A DNA stretch of 64,000 bases, taken from positions 18,533-82,532 of the forward strand of contig JAIQDT010010000.1 of assembly GCA_021521415.1 (NCBI GenBank), written 5' to 3'. Origin of the DNA: Bidens hawaiensis (taxonomy: Eukaryota; Streptophyta; Magnoliopsida; Asterales; Asteraceae). Position 1 is the stretch's first letter. Every line of letters begins with the position of its first letter. Both the position numbers and the translations under genes were made by a program. Shown one piece after another: positions 43,411-55,207 of the stretch. The notes below the pieces were generated by a model. That model was not told the DNA's origin. It saw only the letters and a list, made by a program, of their open reading frames with translations, and did not search any database.

Positions 43411-45161
43411 TTATATACATAAAATTATACATCTTTTTAGCATCAAATAATCTCTAAAAACTGCAACTTCTATCAAATAACATAGCTCATAAAGGCTACT
43501 TATCATAATAAAATGCAAATTCAGGTAAATCCAAGCCTCAAACGAAGAAACAAGCGAAAATACAAAGAAGAATGGAAGAAAACACAAGAAAAACAAGAAA
43601 CACGCCCCCATGCCTTAAGAAACACGCCCCCATGCTTCTGATCACAAGAAAAGTCAAACACTGAAGACAAAAGCACGGGGTCGTGCCTCCCTGACCACGG
43701 GGTCGTGGTCACCTTCAGATAAGACAAAAAGTATTTAAGCGCATGTCAATAAAAAGCACGGGGGGCGTGCCTCAGAAAGCACACCCCCGTGGTGAGTCAT
43801 CATGTACGATCTGAAAACATGCAACTGGGACACGTGGACATGGGGCCGTGCCTCACTAATCACAAGTCCGTACTTCCCTCTCCAGACAGCCTATAAATAG
43901 TGGAGCATATTGCACTCATTTGGTGTGCTTGAAGAAGATCTCTAAATGGGGTTCTCTTATAAAAACACCCGTATTGCACTCATATTGAAGATCTTGTGAG
44001 GAGTTTGAAGGCTTGGAGGTTATCATCATCATAATCCATCATCATTAAGAAGGGGGACTCATCCACATTTGGTTAGATTGTTCTAGTTTAAGCACGTGTT
44101 TGTTATCATCTTCTCTTTTTATGTTCATAACAATGCTCATTATGAGCTAAACTCCAATTACCATCTATAATCTATGAAGAAGCTTTGTTTTACTTAATGA
44201 TTATGTGAAACATGTGGTTTAGTTTGGTATAATACATTGGTTATTTTGCAATTATCCATCGATGAAGAATTGTTTTATCACTTTAATTCAATACATCAAG
44301 GTTGATGATTTATAATCATTTATGGTAATTCATATTCTTGGAAACTAGAAATGGTAAAAAGAATACTTTGATACTATATTCAAGATAAAACATGGATCCT
44401 TATGTTGTACTTAGAAATGATGAGATATAAGCTATGATCTATTTCTCTAGTTTTGATAATTCATAAATAACATTGTTAACACGATTGCTTAGGTTATCAT
44501 GCTAGTTAAAGAAATCATATGTTAATGGAATGTGTAATTATAATCTAATTTAATCAATCAATGGGAGGTTGTGTGAGTTAACTACAACCATTAAAAGTTG
44601 TTAGAATTGGTATTTGAGAAATCAAAGTCAATCCTAATCGTTCTACTATACCAAACTGCTTGTCTACTTAAATTGACATTCTCGTGGTAGCATGACATTA
44701 GGAAATGATGGAATTTAAAATGCGCATGTTACTTTCTTTTATCATATATTATTAGGACAAGTTTATCACATGTTTATTTAATAATTATCAAGGAATAATG
44801 TAGTGGATTCTTGATATTAGATGTTAAACCTTCATATAATTGAATTACTCACTTAGAACTTTTCTTCTTGTCACCTATATATTATATATATTTCTATTTT
44901 ATAAAAAGTTTAAAAATCAACCTCAAAATGATTAAACCTTTCGATTAAAGTAAGACAAAGATTCATTATTGGAAACATTTGTGTCCACGGATCGATACTT
45001 GGTTCTTACCAATACTATTTTACATATACGATAGGTACACTTGCCTATTTTGTGTGTGTTTAGTCTTAGTAGAAATCACTTTTATAAATTTAAAACACGA
45101 TCTTGTGCGAAAGCTAAAATCCCCATCTTTCATATTTTAACCGCAACACACACACGTATCA
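43411..45161 (+). mobile_element. 5' LTR of Athila element (1751 bp)
   Basis: It aligns with 55208-57464 from TTATATACATAAAATTA (TG of the start mutated to TT) to CACACGTATCA. Upstream of the TATA box (CTATAAATAG, 43891-43900) are four pairs of a CACGGGGYCGTG-type palindrome at 43600/43622, 43673/43695, 43756/43779 and 43838/43860. Confidence 0.85.
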
Positions 45162-45163
45162 AG

Positions 45164-45188
45164 TTTTTGGGGTCGTTGCCGGGGACAC
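45164..45188 (+). promoter_or_regulatory. Athila primer-binding site
   Basis: TTTTTGGGGTCGTTGCCGGG follows the LTR end. The family form is TTTGGCGCCGTTGCCGGGGA, complementary to a tRNA-Asp-like 3' end; here GGCGCC has decayed to GGGGTC. Confidence 0.8.
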
Positions 45189-45417
45189 GGTACGTTTCTA
45201 AGAACGATCCAAGTTTTAATTTAATCATTGTCTATAATTGGACAAATTTTTAACTTCATTCCATTTTGTATTTTTACTACTTATTATATTATATATCTTT
45301 AAGGCTAGCCTAACTTATATATTTGTTTTCTTTTAAATAGCTTAGTCTAACTTTTAGTTTAACTTCAACTAACCTTTAGTTTAATTTTAATAGTTTCAAT
45401 TTGATTTAATCCCATGT

Positions 45418-46508
45418 ATGTCCTTTACATTCGAGCCTGAGCTTGTTTCTCCAGTTTCTGAACCGGATCGGCTCCACTCGAAATCACCGAAAAATTTCGA
45501 AAAATTTTTCATGGTCTCTCGAAGGCTACGACAATGGAGTGGCTCAACTCGAAATCACCGAAAAAATTCGAAAAAATTTTCATGGTCTCTCGAAGGCTAC
45601 GACAATGGAGTGGCTCCACTCGAAATCACCGAAAAATTTCGAAATCAAATCAAGCACCATTCATATGGTGGAAAATTCAGTTCAATTTCATGGTCTCCTC
45701 GACGAAGACCCCCTTTCTCATATATCTCTATTCTTACGAATCTGCGGAACCTTTAAAATTTAAAACCGTTCAGAAGATCAGATCAAACTCAAACTTTTTC
45801 ATTTCTCTCTATGGGGTCAAGCTTCCTCTGGCTCCATCACCAATTGGAACCAGATGGTTGAACAATTTCTCCTCAAATACTTTCCGCCTGATAAAATTGT
45901 CAAATACCGAGCCAGCATTACCGGATTCCGGCTGACGATGATGATGGTTACACGCAGCATGGGAGAGATACAAAAGTCTTATGAGAAGATGCCCACATAA
46001 TGGACTAAGCGTATGGTTACAAGTACAAACTTTCTTTGACACACAATCCAGTCAAAACAAACAGGCCATCGACCAAGTCACCGGTGGAGACCTGGGATCC
46101 AAATTACCTATCGAAGCATTTGAAATCATGGAGAAGGAACCAAAGAAGAGTTTCGCTTATTACCCACCAAGATCTACACCAACACACAAACGATTGCACC
46201 ATGTCGATGCCAACACTCTTGTCACCGCACAGCTTGAAGCCCTTTCTAAAAAATTCGAACAACTTCAAGCCGAACTACTGAAAACCAAGATCACCTGTGA
46301 CACATGTGGAGGAACTCATAAGACAAGAGACTGCAAACAAGTCGTTATGGCCATGGAAGAAGTTGACTTCATCGCTCGCCAAAACAACGCTTTCAGCAAA
46401 AACTACAATCCAGGATGGAGAAACCACCCGAATTTCAGTTGGAAGGACGGATGTAACACTCAAACCCTACCCGGATTCGAAAAGAGGCCGATGAATCAAT
46501 CCTTCTAG
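45418..46508 (+). pseudogene. Athila gag pseudogene
   Basis: The start region holds a 71-bp unit repeated about 2.6 times (45470, 45541, 45612). Since 71 is not a multiple of three, each copy is read in a different frame. The conserved Athila gag reads in pieces: HMVENSVQFHGLLDEDPLSH near 45650-45720, and MRRCPHNGLSVWLQVQTFF from 45981. The CCHC-like knuckle CDTCGGTHKTRDC lies at about 46297-46335. Several shifts separate these parts. Gag would form the particle. Confidence 0.75.
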
Positions 46509-46657
46509 CCTAAACCACAATTTCAAGATCAAAGTTCCAGTAGCCATTAGAATCCAATCTACTCGAAAATTGAAGAAATGCGAATCTAAATCATGACCAA
46601 AACAAATGAAGCAGAAAGAAGGCCGAATCAAGAGCTGTTGATATCTGCGTAGTATTT

Positions 46658-47362
46658 TTGAAACATGAAGCTGACCTAAAAATTCAACAAGCATCACTAC
46701 AGAATCTAGAAACCCAAATCGGACAAATTACCCGACAATTATCTGAAAGACCACCGGGCACTCTTTCAAGCAACACAATCACCGACCCGAATGCGACAGC
46801 TAACGTTGTTACACTCAGAAGCGGTACAACCACTATTGCCTCACCAGCTTCAGAACCAATTATGGAGAAGGAAACCACTGTCAAAGCACAAGAAGTACTG
46901 ATTCCAACAGGCACCATACAACCTAAGGAACCAGTCAGAACCTATATTCCGCCTATTCCATAGCCAGGAAGACTGAAGCAGGAGAGATTGGAAGCACAGT
47001 ACGGGAAGTTTTTAGAACTATTAAAACAACTCCACATCAACATCCCTTTTGTCGAAGCCATTGCTCAAATGCCAAAATATGCCAAATTCCTCAAAGAAAT
47101 GCTGACAAACAAGAGGAAACTTGAGGAGTTATCACATGTCACCATGAGTGAAGAATGTTCATATGTCCTCCAAAACAAGCGACCACCGAAGATGACCGAT
47201 CCAGGGAGCTTTATCATCCCTTGTCTAATAGGAAATTTTTATGTTAGCAATCCCCTGACCTACCTAGGAGCTAGTATTAACTTAATGCCGTATGCGGTTT
47301 TTGCAAAACTAGGGATAGGAGAACCGAAACCCACCCGCATGAGCATTCAATTAGGTGACTGA
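46658..47362 (+). pseudogene. Athila protease region, active-site Asp lost
   Basis: Two frames: 46658-46963 (linker with LETQIGQITRQLSERPPG) and 46988-47362, ending with the protease core LTYLGASINLMP. In Athila elements the catalytic motif is D-L-G-A-S; here the Asp position is Tyr (TAC, about 47262-47264). A TAG at 46961-46963 also separates the halves. Protease would cleave the polyprotein; this copy cannot. Confidence 0.75.
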
Positions 47363-48935
47363 TCCGTTAAATATCCTCGGGGCATTGTTGAAAACATGCT
47401 TGTCAAGATCGACAAATTTGTTTTCCTAGTAGATTTTGTAATTCTTGATATGGAGGAAGACAATAGTGTACTTCTGATTTAGGAAGACCCTTCTTAGCCA
47501 CTGCAAAGGCTATTATAGATGTTTGCACCGACAAAATCACCCTAAGGGTTAATGACGAGGCTATCACTTTTGACATAGGAAAATGTACGCAACATCCGCA
47601 ACATCACGATGACACATTTTATCGTGTCGAAATCATCGATTCTATCGTGAGTTGCTATGTGCGGAAATCTTCCATCAACACCCCATTAGAAACACAAATC
47701 TTGACCGACGTAAACACTAAACCTACATTGGAAGACGATAATCTCAATACTATCATTAATAATCAAGAAAAATCACAATGTGAGATCACCAAATGCAACG
47801 AAAAATCAAAAACATCAATCGAAGAACCACAAGAAAATATCATTTTCCACTTCCTTTTATCGATCAAATGCTTGAACGGTTATTTGGAAAAATGTTCTAC
47901 TGTTTCCTTATTGGATTCTCCGGATACTTTCAAATTCCCATTGCTCCTGAAGATCAGTAGAAAACCACCTTTACATGTCCGTATGACACCTTTGCCTACC
48001 GAAGAATGCCATTTGGACTATGTAATGCTCCAGCCACCTTACAACGTTGCATGGTGGCCATCTTTCACGAAATGATCAAACACACTATGGAAGTTTTCAT
48101 GGACGACTTCTCAGTCTTTGGAGAATCCTTCGATCATTGTCTGAAAAACCTAGACAAAATGTTGGGTAGGTGTGAGGAGGTGAATTTAGTACTCAACTAG
48201 GAAAAATGCCACTTATGGTTAAAGAGGGCATTGTTCTCGATCATAAGATATCTCAAGAAGGATTGAAGTTGATAGGGCAAAAATAGAAACCATCTCTAAA
48301 CTTCCACCACCAACTTCAGTCAAAGCCATTAGAAGTTTCCTACGTCATGCAGGATTTTATCGTCGTTTCATAAAAGACTTTTCCAAAATTGCTAGACCTA
48401 TGACCAAATTTATAGAAAATAACGCACCATTCGTTTTTTCTGAAGACTGTATTGAATCATTCAACACATTAAAAGAAAAGCTTCAACACACCAATCATGA
48501 CTACACCCGATTGGACCCTTCCATTCGAAATCATGTGCGATGCAAGTGACTTTGCAGTTGGAGCCTTACTCGGACAACGCAAAGAAATTTTTTTTCACCA
48601 AATTTACTATGCTAGTAAAACTCTTAATGATGCACAAGAAAATTACACCACAACAGGAAAAGAGTTACTAGCAGTAGTTTTCGACTTTGAAAAGTTTAGA
48701 TCCTACCTAGTTCTTTCCAAAACCATAGTTTACACCGACCATGCAGCCATACGATACCTCTTCAACAAACAGGATGCTAAACCAAGACTCGTCCGATGAA
48801 TTCCCCTACTCCAGGAATTCGACATAGAACTCAAGGATAAGAAGGGAGTGGAAAATGTAGCCACAGACCATCTTTCACGCTTAGAATGCCCAGCTTCAGA
48901 AGAACATCATGAGGAAACTATCAATGACAATTTTC
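47363..48935 (+). pseudogene. Athila RT and RNase H remains with internal deletion
   Basis: The linker GRPFLATAKAIIDV is near 47485. From about 47845 the frame jumps into the RT palm (HFPFIDQMLERLFGKMFYCF, 47850-47910), so the fingers and first RT motifs are deleted. RT then reads YRRMPFGLCNAPATLQR and EVFMDDFSVFGES (48090-48125), the FMDD catalytic box. RNase H is at 48497-48799 ([28 protein letters not shown]). At least four stops or shifts occur. Confidence 0.8.
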
Positions 48936-50263
48936 CACATGAAGTTCTCATGCATATATAAGAAGTCATGCAAGAGGAAGATGAAAGTCCTTGGTTTGCC
49001 GATTTCGCAAACTATTTAGCTTGTAGAATCTTAAGAAAAGGGCTAACTCATCAGCAACGAAAGAAATTATTTTCGAACCTTAAGTTCTATTTCTGGGAAG
49101 ATCCATACTTTTTTAGGATAGGTGCCGATCAGGTTGTTCGTAGGTGTGTATCAGGAATGGAAGCCTTGGATATCCTCAAACACTGCCATGAAGGACGAAT
49201 TGGAGGACACCACAATACCACCACCACGGTCAGAAAAGTGTTTGATGCAAGATTCTTCTGGCCCACCATATATAAAGACACACATTCTTTGATCCAAGCA
49301 TGCGAAGCTTGTCAAAGAGCCGGGAACATCTCAGCCAAAAATGAGATGACTCAAAAAGACATTCAAATTTGTGAAGTCTTTGATGTATAGGGAATAGATT
49401 TCATGGACCCATTTCCTAACTCATTCGGACATAAATACATCCTTGTAGCGGTCGATTACTTGTCTAAATGGGTGGAAGCACAAGCGCTCCCCACTAACGA
49501 TGCTCGAGTAGTTGTAAGATTTCTGAAAAAGTTATTTTCACGATTAGGTACCCCAAAAGCCTTAATTAGCGACAGAGGAACTCACTTCTGTAACGCTCAA
49601 ATGGACAAAGTCTTAGCACGATATGGAGTTTACCACTGACTGGCAACACCATATCACCCTCAGACCAACGGGCAAGTAGAAGTCTCGAATCGAGGAATCA
49701 AGAGGATTCTAGAAAGAACTATTGGAATGAATCGAAGAATTTGGGCGGGAAAGTTAGATGACGCTTTGTGGGCCCTTAGGACAGCCTACAAAACTCCTAT
49801 AGAAACAACACCTTTCAAACTCGTTTATGGAAAAGCATGTCATCTACCCATAAAACTAAAACACAAAGCCTATTGGGCTTTCAGAGCAGTGAACTTTGAT
49901 CTTATGTCCGCTGGTAAAAACTGGAAAGATAAAATTCACGAACTCGAAGAACTAAGAACATTAGCCAATGAAAACTCCTGGTCTTACAAAGAAAAGACTA
50001 AACATTTACACGACGCCCATTTAAAAGGAAACAAAAAATTTCAAATAGGCGATCGAGTACTGTTGTACAACACACGTTTACGTCTTTTCCCAGGAAAATT
50101 GAAATCTCGCTGGACAGGTCCATACACATTTGAATCAGTTTTTGACTATGTTTCAAACTCTGATCGCCACAAGTTCAAAGTTAATGGACATCGATTAAAA
50201 CCGTACATAAATGGGCCATTTGAAGATGTTTCGGAGGTAATAATCCTCCAACCAACTCAATAA
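48936..50263 (+). pseudogene. Athila integrase pseudogene
   Basis: The N-terminal zinc finger H-H-C-C (HCHEGRIGGHH ... CEACQRAG, 49185-49320) is followed by a TAG at 49388, then the core [13 protein letters not shown] with the first Asp (49393), SDRGTHF with the second (49580) and, after a TGA at 49637, HPQTNGQVEVSNRG with the catalytic Glu (49655-49690). The C-terminal part 49727-50263 is open and ends VIILQPTQ. Integrase would insert the cDNA; three stops disable it. Confidence 0.85.
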
Positions 50264-50597
50264 ACATGCAAGGAATAGGGTCTGGCCAAGACCTTCATAA
50301 ACTAGGTCTTGTAAATATCTTTGTTTTACTTGAAAAAAAAATATGTATTTTAGTACTAAAAACACAGGGTTGTGCTCCTAAAAGCACGGTCCCGTGCCAC
50401 AAAGTGCGGGCCAGAATCTTCGCTGCAAAAATCTCAGTCTGACTGGTTTGTAACAAAATTGTCAGACCAAAAACAAGGGGGCGTTCTTCTTAAAACACGG
50501 GGCCGTGCCTGGCAACTGGTTGGCTATAAAAGGCACCCTTTGCCAATGCATTCCTTGCACCAACCCAAACCAAAACTCTCTACTCTTAAATTATAAC
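50264..50597 (+). promoter_or_regulatory. Post-pol promoter-like module 1
   Basis: A pair of the 14-bp palindromic motif at 50362/50384 (22 bp apart), a further copy at 50495-50508, then a TATA box GGCTATAAAAGGC (50522-50534), and the ATG of a small ORF 64 bp further on. The order matches that in the LTR promoter. Confidence 0.5.
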
Positions 50598-50885
50598 ATG
50601 CCTACTGAGATGAGCGAAGAAATTCCTGTCCCTTGCCAACCGAGGAACGATACCCGACATGTATCCAAAACCGAGCTTCTTTTGAAACTTCAAGAACTCA
50701 TCAAAGAGCTCACCGAAATGAATCTCCTCACAGAAATGTGTCTTGTTCAACTCACCGAATCAGTGGAAAATATGAAAATGGAGCTTCGAGACATTAACGA
50801 ACAACTCCAATTTCAAGTTCTCGGCTTCACGTACTTTCCGCCACCAGGACCATTCGGCGGAGGAGAACCCTTCGGTGAAATTTAG
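50598..50885 (+). CDS. Small Athila 3' ORF, 95 aa, coiled-coil-like
   Basis: Starts MPTEMSEE at the first ATG after a TATA box. A Leu/Glu/Lys-rich central helix (ELLLKLQELIKEL to MKMELRDINEQL) suggests a coiled coil, and the end is Pro/Gly-rich (FPPPGPFGGGEPFG). The position, between pol and the 3' LTR, is where Athila elements keep variable ORFs. I do not recognise a family. It is intact, unlike gag and pol. The next ORF (51345) has a similar plan, so the two may be ancient duplicates. Confidence 0.5.
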   Translation: MPTEMSEEIPVPCQPRNDTRHVSKTELLLKLQELIKELTEMNLLTEMCLVQLTESVENMKMELRDINEQLQFQVLGFTYFPPPGPFGGGEPFGEI

Positions 50886-51114
50886 AAACTTTAAGCCTTC
50901 TGTGTTCATGTGTAAAACAAGTGCTCTAAGCACATCATGTTAGGACTCTCGTTTTACGTTTCTAGGACAACCGGGATTATCCCATAATTGTTTTAGAACT
51001 CTTAATTTTAATGAAAAGTAATTTTTAGGATGACCAAACTCTTGATTAGCATTCTAAACATCATTCTAAAACTTGCGGCTCTCGCGTTTGGCTGAAAATT
51101 CCAAGAAACTTTCA

Positions 51115-51344
51115 GTGACAAAAAGCATGGGGCCGTGCTTCTTGAAGCACGGGGTCGTGGTAACCTTAGAATCTTCAGCTTGATACGCGCTGACTCCATA
51201 CAATTCTCTGAATCAGAAACATTTATTCCCCTAGCAGCACGGGGTCGTGCTTCACAAAGCACGTGGCCGTGTTTTACTTACCAGTCTCTATATAATGCAT
51301 GGAAAATTCACTATTCCATTCATACCAAACACAAGTTTACTGAA
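51115..51344 (+). promoter_or_regulatory. Post-pol promoter-like module 2
   Basis: Two pairs of the palindromic motif (51125/51147 and 51237/51259, each 22 bp apart), then CTCTATATAATGC (51286-51298) as a TATA box, 47 bp before the ATG of the next ORF. Confidence 0.5.
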
Positions 51345-51686
51345 ATGGAAAGTAAGAAAATGGCATGGAAACCAGTGAGAACGAGAAAGCATGGTGAGTC
51401 TTCCTCAAACCTTGATGAAGAAATCATGAGGCTCCAATGTATCGTGCGAGACCAATTCGAGAGCAACATCCAAACCGAGGCTCGCCTAATCGAGCTGACC
51501 AACATAGTCGAACTACTCCGGTTTGAGAATTTCCATATTGTGGATAGCCACAACAAAGATGTGGATTTCAAACTCAACTATCTTAACCGTGAGATCGCAA
51601 ATCTTAACAAGAAGCTATCCGAGCTCTTGGAAGCTAAAAGAGCCCCACCACACATTCAATACTTGTTCTGTAATGGTGGTTGTTAA
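51345..51686 (+). CDS. Small Athila 3' ORF, 113 aa, coiled-coil-like
   Basis: Starts MESKKMAWKPVRTRKHGESS. A basic N-terminus is followed by a long heptad-like helix (LDEEIMRLQCIVRDQFESN, EARLIELTNIVELLRFEN, LNREIANLNKKLSELLEA), and it ends YLFCNGGC. Intact frame downstream of its own TATA-like box. Shares the basic/coiled-coil plan of the preceding ORF, notably LIELTN near LVQLTE. Function unknown; a nucleic-acid-binding or assembly role is only a guess. Confidence 0.5.
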   Translation: MESKKMAWKPVRTRKHGESSSNLDEEIMRLQCIVRDQFESNIQTEARLIELTNIVELLRFENFHIVDSHNKDVDFKLNYLNREIANLNKKLSELLEAKRAPPHIQYLFCNGGC

Positions 51687-52101
51687 AGCTCAGACTTTGT
51701 CTTGATAAGAAGTTACTCTTGCTAGTGTTATGTTTTGTACTTCCGGATTGTTGTTTACTTTTATTTCTATCATGTTTAACTATTTTTTATGTTTTAATGA
51801 AAATTAGGACTTTTAATTTCTATCTTAACTTTAATTCTCAAAGAAAATTAATTAAAAAACGTACCAGCTCGACAAATAAACAGCAAAACAGAAGAAACTG
51901 ACTGCTTCATGCAGCACGGTACCGTGCTTCCAAAAGCACGGGACCGTGCTTTTGTGTCCAGTATAGTTACGTTTTTTTATATTAATTAAACAATATTTCC
52001 ATTCATTTAACCCTAACACCAAGTTCGTCCAACACCAAAAACCGCCGACCACCCACCAATTTCACTAATCTTTGCCTCAAATCTTCTATTTTCAACCAAA
52101 G
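51687..52101 (+). other. Post-pol spacer, module 3 palindromes
   Basis: Carries the most perfect pair of motifs, GCACGGTACCGTGC (51914-51927) and GCACGGGACCGTGC (51936-51949), again 22 bp apart. No convincing TATA box follows. A pseudogene of the larger 3' ORF begins about 150 bp downstream. Confidence 0.5.
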
Positions 52102-53311
52102 ATGGCAGATACGGGGATGATGTACATGCATTCCTAGTCTTCCCAGAATGCACTGAAAGAGATCAAAGAGCCCGAACTCGAATGACCTTCCTTAACTGAC
52201 GCTTCCCAGAACCAAACTTTTATGCTTGCAAGGATACGTTGATTCAAGTTAATCAATGGAATAGGTACAAGACCATTGTGAAGGGACCATGGAAACGGGT
52301 TTTTAGTCAAAAAGGGAAAGCTATTACCGAGTTAACAAAGGAATTCCTAGCCTCTTTCTCTTTTAAGACGAAAAGGTTGTGCTTGTGGGATGATGAAGCA
52401 GTCGAATTCAGGTGTGGGGGTGAGTGGCATACAACATCGGTTATCCAACTGGGAATAGATTTGGAAATTTACACGAGTGAGGAAACAGACAGCGTAATCT
52501 GGTACACAGCCGCAACAACATTTGCAGATGAAGATGGTGATGAAAACGCAGAGGCTGGAAACACATGGGTACAAGCATGGCAACAGTTGAGCTACAGGGT
52601 TGAAACCACATTGCAAGCAGCTCAAAGAGCACAGCACTACGCGATCCACTTATGAGATACATACACCGCTTGCTTAGCCACACTGTCACTGCTCGTGGTC
52701 AAATTGAAGGGGTTATGAACCTGAGGGATTTATGGGCCCTATATTACATGAAGAATGACATACCATGCAACATCACTTATTTGTTCTGCAAACTTTTCAC
52801 AATGAATGCATATGCAAAAAACCAAAATACCCTGATTTTTGGTGGGCCATTGATCTATAAGCTGTATAGAGCTCAACATGCAGACATAGAAGGAACCCGT
52901 AGCCCAGACCCGATTGCTCTTAACCTTGGTTTTTGTATCAGTATGCAGATGGCCCAGCAGGTCAGCATAGAACTGGAAGTGTGGAGATTACATTATGCCA
53001 ATAACCAGGTTTGGGATCCCGAGGACCTGGAAGACATGATGATCCAAGACGATCCCGAGAGGATAGGAGGATCACTACCTCCACAAACCCACCACCGCAC
53101 TTACCTCCAGCAGGGAGGCCCATCCTCATCAGGGCCAACCCTAGATCGTCACGCGATAGTCGATACTCATTTGAGGACATATACGGGCTCATTGACCAGT
53201 TCGCAGCTAACACTACCACCTCGTTTGACAGGTTCACAGGACAGATTGCTGCCTCCGACGCATAACGAGCAGCTGAATATGCAGAAACAATGCCATAGAT
53301 TGACCGTCTAG
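52102..53311 (+). pseudogene. Athila ORF1-family-like 3' gene, broken
   Basis: After the ATG at 52102 a shift leads to AFLVFPECTERDQRARTRMT, a TGA near 52198, then an open stretch 52239-52655 (VNQWNRYKTIVKGPWKRVF, WHTTSVIQLGIDLEIYT) and, after another shift, 52652-53311 (MRYIHRLLSHTVTARGQIEG, LWALYYMKNDIPCNITYLFC). The wording resembles the plant ATHILA ORF-1 / putative transposon protein family (Pfam PF03078-like) found in this location. No transmembrane helices typical of an envelope are apparent. Role unknown. Confidence 0.65.
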
Positions 53312-54446
53312 GATATCGCATGGACAGGCAGTGCGGACCATTCGACTCGGACACGGGTAACTGACGAGCAGCGGCACTGGTAGGTTTGGCATGGGCATGG
53401 GATGGGCCGGTAGTACTTTATTATCATGTTTGTTTGAACAATTTACATTATATCACTTGTTTGTTTGGTTAGTTGGTTACTTTTATGGCCGTAGGTGCCA
53501 AGACATTTTATTAGGTACTTATTTAGCCCCAGTGGGCAAGATATGGAGGATTCCACACACAATTTTCAGTAGTATTATGCTTGGTTGTTTGTGGCAGTTT
53601 GCAGTTTTTATTATTTAGGTACACTACCGGAAAACGAACGAAAAACAGGGGACGCTCTGTCGAAATTTCGTTAGCCCGTAGGGAAGTTCCTTTCCATTTT
53701 AACTACCATACTTTATTCGAATCTTAATATTTTTATGAATCTTTTTACATTGAGGGAAATGTGAGATTCAAGTGTGGGGAGGGGAATTACTTGACCAATT
53801 GTTGCTCAACTAATTATAAAATTCTCTAATAATAAACTTTTTGTTGCAAATAAAGACCATTTTAATAAATCAAAAGAAAAATCCAAAAACATTTATGCAA
53901 ATAACCAACTACAAATCTATTATAACCAAAAAGTGAAAATAAAAAAAGAAGTTTTGTAATAGTGAGAATAAATTTATGCAAAATATGGCGTTTACACCCA
54001 ATTCCTCCGTTACTGTGAGATAAACCTCATGCCTTATAAATACATTTTTTTTCGGAAGATTTGAGTGAGTCATATGTTTCGTGTGATTTAGAACTTATCG
54101 CAATTATTTATTTCAAGACCTCACGAAGCGTTGTATAAGGAAGAAGGTAATGTTGCTACAAACACCTCAAATCATTCTCCAAATTACAAAACCCAAAAAC
54201 CGTAAACCGAAACCTTACCACTTTATCTATCTCACCGGTAAAATACAACACTGGTCTTTTACTAGTAGACCCTAAAGAACTGGAAAGCATTCTTTTAATT
54301 TCAATTTCCTTTGTTGCATACATTTCGCAAAACCTAGGTTGCTTCCAGAACTTAGGGAGATAATCTTTCTCTTAAGCAATGAGGTGAGGAAAAAGTGACG
54401 CCAAAACAAACAAAGGCCACCATTTTGTGGAGTTTCCAAAAGCGCA
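53312..54446. other. Athila 3' non-coding region
   Basis: Contains TTGAGGGAAATG...AAGTGTGGGGAGG (53748-53790), a block that in Athila elements usually precedes the polypurine tract and is repeated in altered form at 55183-55206. Otherwise AT-rich, nothing recognised. Confidence 0.5.
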
Positions 54447-54719
54447 ATGGAAAGAATAGCAAAAAGATACGAACGATGCTTAGGATGCGGAAACTGGTCC
54501 CACGAAGGAAGATGTAGAAAAAGTCAAACTCAGTCTCAACATGAATCTACCGAACTAATGAGGGTGGGGGCTATTAGGCTCAGAGTCAAACGATCCATTA
54601 GAGTTGGGAGTTATGCTCAGAGAATGATTGAGGAAGAAATGATTCACATCCTCGACAAAACTGGTCTTGACGATCTGACCTTAAAAGAGTCACTAGCTTT
54701 ATTTAAAAAAAAAAGCTGA
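54447..54719 (+). CDS. Small zinc-knuckle-like ORF, 90 aa
   Basis: Intact 90-codon frame, strongly basic in its first half. CLGCGNWSHEGRC has the spacing C-X2-C-X4-H-X3-C, one residue short of a retroviral CCHC knuckle (C-X2-C-X4-H-X4-C). The C-terminal half is helical (RMIEEEMIHILDKTGLDDL). It may be a duplicated gag nucleocapsid fragment or an independent small ORF; a chance ORF is possible. Confidence 0.35.
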   Translation: MERIAKRYERCLGCGNWSHEGRCRKSQTQSQHESTELMRVGAIRLRVKRSIRVGSYAQRMIEEEMIHILDKTGLDDLTLKESLALFKKKS

Positions 54720-55207
54720 CCATTAAAGACATCTTAAGATTCCCGATGATCAGCAGAAGTTGTATTTACCATCCTCTTTAACCTAAACCCCTTGAACCAC
54801 CACAAAATACCCAATCCTGGTTCAAACAAAACCAAACCCAATTACCTTCTAACATATGCAACCCTTCACAAAGGTGGAAATTTGAACTTGTTACAAGCTT
54901 ATTTATCACAGGTTACATTTTAACTAAGAGTGTTCATATACATACATCACATGTATGATCAGATATATAAACCGAGCATGAGTGAACATTGTGAGGACGT
55001 GATGTTTTGCATAAACAGAAGCTCATAAAAACTAAATTACCTTTTTATCACTACATATATTCCTATGATTTAAGGTTGGCCATTTTGTTCCCATTTTCTT
55101 AGAACTCTTTTGGGGGTATTTGAAGCAATGGTCCCAACTTGCTATTTTTAGAGAATATTTATAAGTAGCTTGCTTGAGGACAAGCAATGTTCAAGTGTGG
55201 GGATGTT
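54720..55207 (+). other. Athila pre-LTR region with polypurine tract
   Basis: Ends in CAAGTGTGGGGATGTT (55192-55207) directly before the 3' LTR, acting as the plus-strand primer tract. No ORF of note. Confidence 0.7.

Noticed and set aside
52652..53311. Envelope gene of an errantivirus-like Athila
   Set aside because: No signal peptide or transmembrane segments are visible; the wording fits the Athila ORF1-like family instead.
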